Assembly: GCA_002411105.1 (NCBI GenBank)
Contig: DHQX01000031.1
Location: forward strand, 9,713 to 20,984
Reading direction: 5' to 3'
DNA length: 11,272 nucleotides
Source: Christensenella sp. UBA5327
GTDB lineage: Bacteria; Bacillota; Clostridia; Christensenellales; Aristaeellaceae
The notes beneath the pieces are model-generated. The model was not told the origin of the DNA and ran no database searches. It was given only the letters and a program-made list of their open reading frames with translations. Below are positions 6,143 through 11,272 of this stretch, piece by piece. Made by a program: the position numbers and the translations under genes. Position 1 is the stretch's first letter; every line of letters starts with the position of its first letter.

Positions 6143-7134
6143 TGAGGCGGTATATCGGCATCGACCTGGGCGGCACCAAGATCGCCGCTGGCGTCACCGA
6201 TGAGAGGGGCCGCATCCTGGCCAAGGCGGAGTCGGCCACGCTGGCCGGCCGCCCTTACCCGGAGGTGGTGCGGGACATGGCCGCAAGCGCCCTTCGCGCG
6301 ATGGAGGAAGCCGGGTGCACGGCGGAGGAAGTGGAAGCCATTGGCATCGGCATCCCCGGCATTGCCGAGAACAAAACCGGCACGGTGATCTTCTGCACCA
6401 ACCTGGGCTGGCACGATGTGCCGCTGCGGGCTGAGCTTGCCCAATACATCAACAAGCCCATCTACATCGACAACGACGCCACGGTGGCGGGCTTTGCCGA
6501 ATCGGTGGCGGGCATCAGCCAGGGGGCTGGCTGCAGCGTGTTTATGACCCTGGGCACAGGCGTTGGCGGCGGCATTGTGATTGACGGCAAGCCCTGGGCC
6601 GGGGTGCACGGCGTGGCCAGCGAAATTGGCCACCTCACCATGGTGATTGACGGCATCCCCTGCACCTGCGGCAAATCCGGCTGCCTGGAGCGCTACTGTT
6701 CCGCCACGGCGCTGATCCGCATGGGGCAGGAGGCGGCGGTGAAGCATCCGGACAGCCAGATCGCCCGGGAGGCGGGGCAGGACCCCAGCCGGATCAACGG
6801 CAAGCTGGTCATCGACTGCGCCAAGGCGGGGGACCCCACGGCGCTGGAGGTATTCAATGAATACACCCGCTACCTGGCCCTGGCGGTCAACAACGTGATC
6901 TCCTTTCTGGATCCGGAGATCGTGGTGCTGGGCGGGGGCATCAGCAACGCCGGGGGTTTTTTGCTGGAGGCTGTGCGGCGCTGGATCCCCAGTTTCCTGA
7001 TGTTCAAAACCATGCCCTACCCCCGGATAGAGCTGGCGGTGCTGGGAAACCAGGCCGGCATCATCGGGGCGGCCATGCTTGCCAAATCCATCAAAGAAGA
7101 AGGAGAAGCCTATGCCAGTGACCAAGATCGCTGA
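6142..7134 (+). CDS. ROK family sugar kinase, probable glucokinase
   Basis: This cytoplasmic enzyme phosphorylates a hexose, most likely glucose, from ATP. The product (330 residues) has the ROK landmarks: phosphate-binding DLGGTK at 8-13, IDND with catalytic Asp112, TLGTGVGGG at 136-144, EIGH at 161-164 and the zinc motif CTCGKSGCLE, giving likely ligands His164, Cys174, Cys176 and Cys181. The adenosine-side motif VVLGGGIS appears near residue 256. There is no N-terminal helix-turn-helix, so it is an enzyme and not a NagC/XylR-type repressor. The ATG at 6142 is preferred over the GTG at 6139 because GGAGG (6130-6134) is seven bases upstream. Its start overlaps the hprK stop and its end overlaps asnS by 23 bases. 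The ROK family is certain; glucose as substrate is inferred from motif pattern and context. Confidence 0.93.
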   Translation: MRRYIGIDLGGTKIAAGVTDERGRILAKAESATLAGRPYPEVVRDMAASALRAMEEAGCTAEEVEAIGIGIPGIAENKTGTVIFCTNLGWHDVPLRAELAQYINKPIYIDNDATVAGFAESVAGISQGAGCSVFMTLGTGVGGGIVIDGKPWAGVHGVASEIGHLTMVIDGIPCTCGKSGCLERYCSATALIRMGQEAAVKHPDSQIAREAGQDPSRINGKLVIDCAKAGDPTALEVFNEYTRYLALAVNNVISFLDPEIVVLGGGISNAGGFLLEAVRRWIPSFLMFKTMPYPRIELAVLGNQAGIIGAAMLAKSIKEEGEAYASDQDR

Positions 7135-8500
7135 ACTATACCGGGAGTTACCCCCTGAGGGCCAGGAGGTGACCGTCAGGGGCTGGGTGCGCACGCTGCG
7201 CGACAGCAAAGCCTTTGCCTTTATTGAACTAAACGATGGTTCCTCGTTTCGCAACCTCCAGGTGGTGTGTGATGAGGCGCTTTCAAACTTCGCCCAGGTG
7301 ACCAGGATTTCACTGGCCACCTCCCTTCAGGTGCGGGGAAACCTGGTGCACACCCCCCAGATGAAGCAGCCCTTTGAGTTGAAGGCCACGGAAGTGACGG
7401 TGCTTCATGCCTGTGACGCGGACTATCCGCTGCAAAAAAAGCGGCACAGCTTTGAATACCTGCGCACCATTGCCCACCTCAGGCCCCGCACCAATACCTT
7501 TTTTGCGGTGTTCCGCATCCGTTCCATCGCGGCCCAGGCCATCCACGCCTTCTTTGCGCGCCGTGGCTTTGTGTATGTGAACACCCCCATCATCACCACC
7601 AGTGACGCCGAGGGGGCGGGGGAGATGTTTCATGTGACCACCCTGGACCTGGACAAACTGCCCAAGACCCAGGAGGGTCAGGTGGACTACGGCCAGGATT
7701 TTTTCGGCAAGCCCGCTTCCCTCACCGTATCAGGCCAGCTTCAGGCGGAGGCCTATGCCCTGGCCTTTAGCGACGTGTACACCTTTGGCCCCACCTTCAG
7801 GGCTGAGAACAGCAACACCGCCCGCCACGCGGCGGAATTCTGGATGGTGGAGCCGGAAATTGCCTTTGCCGACCTGGCAGATGACATGGCCCTGGCGGAG
7901 GACATGGTGCGGGAAGTGATCGGCGAGGTGATGGAAAAAGCCCCGGACGAGCTGAACTTTTTAAACAGCTTTGTGGACAAGGAGCTGCTGGCCCGCCTAA
8001 ACCATGTGAAGGACAGCGCCTTTGGCCGGGTCACCTACACCGAGGCGGTGGAGATACTCAAGGCCTCAGGGCAAAAATTTGACTATCCCGTATCCTGGGG
8101 CATTGACCTGCAAACCGAGCATGAGCGCTACCTGACCGAGCAGCACTTCAAGCGCCCGGTGTTTGTCACCGATTACCCCAAGGATATCAAAGCCTTCTAT
8201 ATGCGCCAGAACGAGGACGGCAAGACGGTGGCCGCCATGGACCTGATGGTGCCTGGTATTGGCGAGATGATCGGCGGAAGCCAGCGTGAGGAGCGCTATG
8301 ACAGGCTCCTTTCCCGCATCCAGGAGATGGGCCTGGCGGAAGAGGAATACGGCTGGTATCTGGATCTCAGGCGCTTTGGCTCTGTCAAGCACGCGGGCTT
8401 TGGCCTGGGCTTTGAGCGTTTTGTGATGTATCTGACCGGCATTTCAAACATCCGGGACGTGCTGTCCTTTCCCCGGACGGTGGGGCACGCGGCGTTCTGA
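7112..8500 (+). CDS. asnS: Asparaginyl-tRNA synthetase
   Basis: This class IIb synthetase charges tRNA-Asn with asparagine in the cytoplasm. The 462-residue product is full length for the bacterial family. An OB-fold anticodon-binding domain covers about residues 14-100 (VTVRGWVRTLRDSKAFAFIELNDG). The catalytic domain has motif 2, FRAENSNTARHAAEFWMVEPE, starting at residue 229, and motif 3, GFGLGFERFVMYLTG, starting at 429, ending in NIRDVLSFPRT. The Asn-type motif 2 (FRAE-SNT-RH-AEFWM-EPE) separates it from AspRS and LysRS. The start at 7112 has AAGGAG six bases upstream; a longer frame to 7079 lies inside the ROK gene and lacks such a site. Presence of AsnRS means asparagine is charged directly on its tRNA, although an indirect GatCAB route elsewhere is not excluded. 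It is the last gene of the hprK cluster. Confidence 0.97.
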   Translation: MPVTKIAELYRELPPEGQEVTVRGWVRTLRDSKAFAFIELNDGSSFRNLQVVCDEALSNFAQVTRISLATSLQVRGNLVHTPQMKQPFELKATEVTVLHACDADYPLQKKRHSFEYLRTIAHLRPRTNTFFAVFRIRSIAAQAIHAFFARRGFVYVNTPIITTSDAEGAGEMFHVTTLDLDKLPKTQEGQVDYGQDFFGKPASLTVSGQLQAEAYALAFSDVYTFGPTFRAENSNTARHAAEFWMVEPEIAFADLADDMALAEDMVREVIGEVMEKAPDELNFLNSFVDKELLARLNHVKDSAFGRVTYTEAVEILKASGQKFDYPVSWGIDLQTEHERYLTEQHFKRPVFVTDYPKDIKAFYMRQNEDGKTVAAMDLMVPGIGEMIGGSQREERYDRLLSRIQEMGLAEEEYGWYLDLRRFGSVKHAGFGLGFERFVMYLTGISNIRDVLSFPRTVGHAAF

Positions 8501-8520
8501 TGGATGGGATATAAAAACAC

Positions 8521-8550
8521 AGGGCCGGTGCAGACAGTTGCGCCGGCCCT
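8521..8550 (-). terminator. Convergent hairpin terminator between asnS and the YbjN-like operon
   Basis: AGGGCCGGTGC (8521-8531) pairs with 8540-8550 over 11 bases (one T-G pair) around an eight-base loop. Read on the minus strand it is followed by GTGTTTTTATATC, a fair T-tract, so it should end the operon of the two YbjN-like genes. On the plus strand the tail is GAAAAGCG, so termination of asnS transcripts is less sure. Confidence 0.7.
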
Positions 8551-8575
8551 GAAAAGCGTGTTGCACAGGGGCCGC

Positions 8576-9133
8576 TTACTCCGGCCGCGGCACCGCGTCA
8601 AAAATGGCCTGGGGGTCTTCGCCCAGCAAGGCGACCCGGACGATGGCGTTGCCATAGGTTTCCAGCAGCAGGCCCACCATGCCCACGCAGATGTGCAGCT
8701 CTTCTTCCCCCGGGTAGACCGAGAGGGTCAGGATATCCGCGCTGCTGATGATCTGCCCGGTGTCCATGTCCATGTACAGATGCGCCCAGGAGCTGTCCCA
8801 GTTGATGAGGGTGATGAGCTTGGCCATCTTCACCCGGTTCTCCTCCGCCGCAAAGATGCTGGGGAAAGCGCTCACCATGAGCAGGTCTGCACTCAGATTG
8901 ATGGTGACGGAGCTGGGCGGCAGCGTGTTATCCGCCGGCACTTCGAAGGTGAAGGAATGCGGGTTCTCGCGGTAGGAGAAGCGGTAGCCCTGGGTGGTGA
9001 GGTAATGATCCACCAGCGCCGTCAGGTGGGCGATGCGGGCTTCCTCCGTGTCGTTCCCCACGGGCTGCGCCAGGGCAGCGCCACACAGCATCACCAGGGC
9101 CAGGCAGAGGGGCAGCAGGCGTCTTAATGTCAT
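8576..9133 (-). CDS. Exported YbjN-like protein, copy 2
   Basis: The product (185 residues) begins with a signal peptide: MTLRR, a hydrophobic core LLPLCLALVMLCGAAL, and a likely cut after ALAQ. A domain resembling YbjN follows, a small alpha/beta fold related to type III secretion chaperones and often of unknown role. Shared marks with the upstream gene are GYRFSYRENPHSFTF, INWDSSWAHLYMDMDTG and a C-terminal YGNAIVRVALLGEDP. Cys16 lies inside the hydrophobic core (MLCGAAL). This is lipobox-like only in a loose sense, so secretion and lipidation both remain possible. The ATG at 9133 has AAGGAGG seven bases upstream, which rules against the GTG at 9151. It lies 19 bases after the upstream paralogue on the minus strand and is surely co-transcribed with it. 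The YbjN family call is from motif similarity only. Confidence 0.75.
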   Translation of the reverse strand: MTLRRLLPLCLALVMLCGAALAQPVGNDTEEARIAHLTALVDHYLTTQGYRFSYRENPHSFTFEVPADNTLPPSSVTINLSADLLMVSAFPSIFAAEENRVKMAKLITLINWDSSWAHLYMDMDTGQIISSADILTLSVYPGEEELHICVGMVGLLLETYGNAIVRVALLGEDPQAIFDAVPRPE

Positions 9134-9152
9134 ATCATGGCCTCCTTGCACG

Positions 9153-9749
9153 TCACAGGCTGCGGGCGGGGGAAAGCGTGGTGACCGGCAGCGCTTCAGA
9201 AGGGCTCATGCCCAGCAGCGCCACCTTTGCCAAAGCGTCGCCATAGGACGACAGCAGGTTTTGGGTGAAAAAGAGCTGGGCGCCCACCTCCGGGACGCCT
9301 GGGAGCACCCCTTCCACGATGATGCGTGAATAGGCCAATAACCGCCCGTCCTGATAGTCCATCTGCAACTGGGCGAAGGAATGGTCCCAGTTGATACGGG
9401 TTTGCAGCTCCGCCATGCTGTCACGGTATTCCGCCCGGACGCTGATGGTCGGGTAGCAGTAAAAGGCAACCATGTCCTGATACAGGTCGATGTACATATA
9501 GGCGCTGCTCAGCGCGCCCTCAAGCTGCACATCCAGGTAAAAGGAGTTGTTCTCCTCATCATAGCTAAAGCGGTAGCCATCCTCGGTCAGCGCCTGCTCC
9601 ACCACTGCGCGCAGGGCGGGGATGCGGTCGGCCGCCGGCTGCTCGGGCATGGGGAGGCCTTCAGGCGCCAGGGAGATCACCGCTGATGCGGTGAAAGCCA
9701 GGATGAGCGCAAGGATAATGGAGACTGCCGGGCTGAGGGAAAGGTGCAT
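9153..9749 (-). CDS. Exported or membrane-anchored YbjN-like protein, copy 1
   Basis: The product (198 residues) has an N-terminal hydrophobic segment (SPAVSIILALILAFTASAVISL, about residues 6-27) that may be a signal peptide or an uncleaved anchor. The remaining part is homologous to the next gene along its whole length: GYRFSYDEENNSFYLDV, INWDHSFAQLQMDYQDG and SYGDALAKVALLGMSP align without large gaps. The two form an ancient tandem duplication, because overall identity is modest. The ATG at 9749 has AAAGGAGGG about six bases upstream; the longer frame to 9791 has no such site. It is the first gene of a two-gene minus-strand operon divergent from the nitroreductase gene. Function is unknown. 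An extracytoplasmic YbjN-like domain is unusual, since the E. coli protein is cytoplasmic. Confidence 0.75.
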   Translation of the reverse strand: MHLSLSPAVSIILALILAFTASAVISLAPEGLPMPEQPAADRIPALRAVVEQALTEDGYRFSYDEENNSFYLDVQLEGALSSAYMYIDLYQDMVAFYCYPTISVRAEYRDSMAELQTRINWDHSFAQLQMDYQDGRLLAYSRIIVEGVLPGVPEVGAQLFFTQNLLSSYGDALAKVALLGMSPSEALPVTTLSPARSL

Positions 9750-9791
9750 GGCGGCCCTCCTTTGGGTGAAGTATGGTCTCTTGGCGCGCAA

Positions 9792-9820
9792 AGCCTAACA
9801 CAATGTCCGCTGATGTGCAA
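9792..9820 (-). promoter_or_regulatory. Weak candidate promoter of the YbjN-like operon
   Basis: On the minus strand TTGCAC (9815-9820) and TAGGCT (9792-9797) are 17 bases apart, about 43 bases before the start codon. The -10 is a poor match, so this is only a candidate. Confidence 0.28.
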
Positions 9821-9854
9821 CGGGAAGCCTGTAAAATATGTGCGGGGCCACAGC

Positions 9855-9883
9855 GGGTTAAGGAGCGGAAAACGGGGTATACT
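9855..9883 (+). promoter_or_regulatory. Candidate promoter of the nitroreductase gene
   Basis: TATACT at 9878-9883 is a good -10 box. The matching -35 position (9855-9860, GGGTTA) is poor, so an activator may be needed or the promoter may be weak. RNA would start near 9890, at the foot of a small hairpin (GCGCGG 9891-9896 with CCGCGC 9902-9907), followed by GGAAGGAG and the ATG at 9934. Confidence 0.42.
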
Positions 9884-9933
9884 CTATGCGGCGCGGTTTA
9901 CCCGCGCTTTGACATCTGGAAGGAGATTCAGAC

Positions 9934-10566
9934 ATGACCCAAGAGCAATCAAGCCTGGTGCTGCCCCTGTTAAAGAGCGCCCAGATGCGGCGCAGCGTAT
10001 ACGCCCTCAACAAAAACCTGCCCCTTAGCCAGCAGGAGGTGGAGGATTTGGTGGGGCATGTGCTCAAGCACACCCCCAGCTCCAACAACTCCCAGTCTGC
10101 CCGGGTGGTGCTGCTGTTTGGGGAGGAGCATGAGGCGCTCTGGGAGCTTGTGCGGGAGACCTTAAGGCCTCTCACCGCCAAGGAAAGGTGGGGGACCACC
10201 GACAAAAAGGTGAGCGGGTTCAAGGCGGCTGCCGGCACCGCGATGTTTTTTGAGGACATGGCGGTCATCCGGGCGCTTCAGAAAAAGCTACCCCTGTACA
10301 AGGATCACTTCCCCGACTGGAGCGAGCACGGCAACGCGATGAACCAGTACCGCCTGTGGCAGTTGATGGCGGCGGCTGGCGCCGGCGCCAACCTGCAGCA
10401 CTATAACCCCATCATCGATGAAGAGGTGAAGAAGCGCTGGAACATCCCCCAGGACTATCGCCTCAGGGCCCAGCTGGTGTTTGGCGGCATCAGCCAGCCC
10501 GCCGGGGACAAGGAGTTCCTGCCGGTGGCGGACAGGCTGACCATCCACGGCACGCTGGCTGAGTAA
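9934..10566 (+). CDS. Nitroreductase family protein, Frm2/HBN1-like
   Basis: This is a predicted FMN-binding NAD(P)H-dependent oxidoreductase in the cytoplasm. The product (210 residues) begins LLKSAQMRRSVYALNKNLPLS, with the FMN-phosphate-binding arginines Arg19-Arg20 and Ser21. It is followed by HTPSSNNSQSARVVLL (about 46-61), where PS-NSQ-R is the nitroreductase flavin motif. FFEDMAV (105-111) and GAGANLQHYNP (149-159) are typical of the Frm2/HBN1-type branch (cd02140-like), which is shorter than NfsA and has roles in fungal and bacterial stress and fatty-acid signalling. The substrate cannot be told. The ATG at 9934 has GAAGGAG eight bases upstream. The gene is monocistronic: its own candidate promoter precedes it and a strong hairpin terminator follows. 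Confidence 0.92.
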   Translation: MTQEQSSLVLPLLKSAQMRRSVYALNKNLPLSQQEVEDLVGHVLKHTPSSNNSQSARVVLLFGEEHEALWELVRETLRPLTAKERWGTTDKKVSGFKAAAGTAMFFEDMAVIRALQKKLPLYKDHFPDWSEHGNAMNQYRLWQLMAAAGAGANLQHYNPIIDEEVKKRWNIPQDYRLRAQLVFGGISQPAGDKEFLPVADRLTIHGTLAE

Positions 10567-10582
10567 TGCCAGGAGCCGCACC

Positions 10583-10619
10583 AAAAAAGCGGGGACCTTG
10601 TGCAGGTTCCCGCCTTTTT
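10583..10619. terminator. Bidirectional intrinsic terminator
   Basis: GCGGGGACCT (10589-10598) pairs with AGGTTCCCGC (10604-10613), with one G-T pair, around a five-base loop. Five Ts follow on the plus strand and six As precede, giving Ts on the minus strand. It lies between the nitroreductase gene and the convergent DUF1292 gene and can serve both. Confidence 0.9.
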
Positions 10620-10633
10620 GATGGCTGTGAGGG

Positions 10634-10981
10634 TCAGTCATCGTCCGCTTCGCCCAGGTTCTCCATGAACTTGTCGAAAACTTCCTGGACGATCTCATCG
10701 TCTTCGCAGGTGACATAGATGTCCTCGCCCTTGTCATCCTGGGCGATCTTGAGGATGACGACCTCGCCTTCTTCTTCCTCGTCCACATCCTCATCTTCCT
10801 GAACCGCCATGAACACCACGTAGCTCTCGCCCTTGTGCTCCACGGTGTCCAGGTATTCGAACTGGGCGACGTTGCCGTCCTCGTCCGTCAACTCCACCAG
10901 GTTGCTGTCTTCATCGTCCTCAAAAAACAGTTCTTCCTCGATGATTTCCTCTTCCGGCTGCAGCTTTCTGTCTTCCGCCAT
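10634..10981 (-). CDS. DUF1292 family protein (YrzB-like)
   Basis: The product (115 residues) is a very acidic cytoplasmic protein. Residues about 26-45 read NLVELTDEDGNVAQFEYLDT, the typical DUF1292 core (I-L-DE-G-E--F-VL-T). Next comes HKGESYVVFMAVQE, then an acidic run DEDVDEEEEGEVVILKI, and a tail IVQEVFDKFMENLGEADDD. Its molecular role is unknown; in Firmicutes such as Bacillus subtilis the homologue yrzB lies directly after yqgF (yrrK), the same order as here. The acidic linker between halves is longer than in many members. The start at 10981 has AGGAGGG seven bases upstream, better than the ATG 33 bases earlier. The 43-base gap from yqgF and shared strand suggest co-transcription. Confidence 0.9.
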   Translation of the reverse strand: MAEDRKLQPEEEIIEEELFFEDDEDSNLVELTDEDGNVAQFEYLDTVEHKGESYVVFMAVQEDEDVDEEEEGEVVILKIAQDDKGEDIYVTCEDDEIVQEVFDKFMENLGEADDD

Positions 10982-11024
10982 GTGCTTGCCCTCCTGTCGG
11001 TTTTGGCGCGGCAAATATCACCGC

Positions 11025-11272
11025 TCATTCATTATACCCAAGGCTGTCAAGATAGCGTTCCAAAATCAGGCAGGCCGCCGTCTGATCCACCTTTTCCCGG
11101 ATCTGGCGGCTGTCCAGGCCGCCTGCCCGCATGGCCTCCTCCGCTTCAAAGCTGGTGAGCCGCTCATCCTGGTAGCGGACGGGGATGCCCTCCTGGAGGA
11201 GCCGCTCGCCAAAGCCCTGGGTCTCCTGCGCCTGGCGGCCCAGGCTCCCGTCCATGTTGCGGGGCAGGCCCA
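11025..11272 (-). CDS. yqgF: YqgF/RuvX pre-16S rRNA nuclease, C-terminal part (5' end outside window)
   Basis: About 82 C-terminal residues are visible, roughly 60 percent of the usual 140. YqgF has an RNase H-like fold; it trims the 5' end of 16S rRNA precursor and was earlier named a putative Holliday junction resolvase. The visible sequence starts GLPRNMDGSLGRQAQETQGF, the conserved GLP-N-DG-G motif. It continues with the DERLTSFEAEEAM motif carrying an active-site acid, and VDQTAACLILERYLDSLG, whose Asp is also conserved. The ATG at 11255 is internal, because the frame stays open and conserved to the edge. Together with the downstream DUF1292 gene this is the conserved Firmicutes pair; an IreB-like gene and alaS would be expected upstream, outside the window. 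Confidence 0.94.
   Translation of the reverse strand, partial: GLPRNMDGSLGRQAQETQGFGERLLQEGIPVRYQDERLTSFEAEEAMRAGGLDSRQIREKVDQTAACLILERYLDSLGYNE

Noticed and set aside
6073..7320. Open minus-strand frame of 415 codons opposite the ROK kinase
   Set aside because: Same reason: it mirrors a well-supported ROK gene and shows no recognisable domain or start signal.
1..11272. CRISPR array, insertion sequence, phage gene, rRNA or riboswitch
   Set aside because: I found no regularly spaced repeats, transposase or integrase motifs, rRNA-like sequence or leader long enough for a known riboswitch. The longest non-coding gaps are about 175-185 bases.

Overview
The window looks like a chromosomal stretch from a GC-rich member of the Bacillota, most likely class Clostridia. 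The evidence is HPr kinase/phosphorylase (the low-GC Gram-positive carbon-control kinase), the YqgF-DUF1292 gene pair, strong GGAGG-type ribosome binding sites at nearly every gene, and simple TTGACA/TATAAT-like promoters. The genus cannot be read from the sequence. The genes are mostly housekeeping or envelope/secretion-related. I see no insertion sequence, phage gene, CRISPR array, tRNA or rRNA, and no stretch over 300 bases lacks a gene.

Left end (1-1690): the C-terminal part of a heme catalase, cut by the window edge, ends at a perfect 14-bp hairpin. An AT-rich patch follows, holding one minus-strand gene for an unrecognised exported protein. Its base composition differs sharply from the rest and it may be acquired.

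Middle-left (1686-5146): a minus-strand exported leucine-rich-repeat protein and a plus-strand exported phosphodiester glycosidase (NAGPA/DUF2233) diverge from back-to-back promoters. Their two -35 boxes form a perfect inverted repeat, a possible shared operator. The glycosidase is followed, in the same frame and across a single TAG, by a divergent Lgt-fold membrane protein with no ATG, GTG or TTG start near its N-terminus. That gene overlaps a DJ-1/PfpI-family gene by ATGA. Together these three look like one envelope- or stress-related transcript.

Centre (5149-8550): hprK has its own promoter and overlaps a ROK-family sugar kinase by one base. That gene in turn overlaps asnS (asparaginyl-tRNA synthetase) by 23 bases. 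The cluster couples sugar phosphorylation, catabolite control and translation. A hairpin at 8521-8550 ends it and faces a minus-strand operon.

Right (8576-11272): two tandem minus-strand paralogues encode exported YbjN-like proteins. They diverge from a plus-strand Frm2-like nitroreductase, which ends at a clear bidirectional terminator. The window closes with a very acidic DUF1292 protein and the C-terminal part of YqgF, both on the minus strand, in the order known from many Firmicutes. Several start sites were moved downstream of the longest open frame to the ATG that has a well-spaced Shine-Dalgarno sequence.
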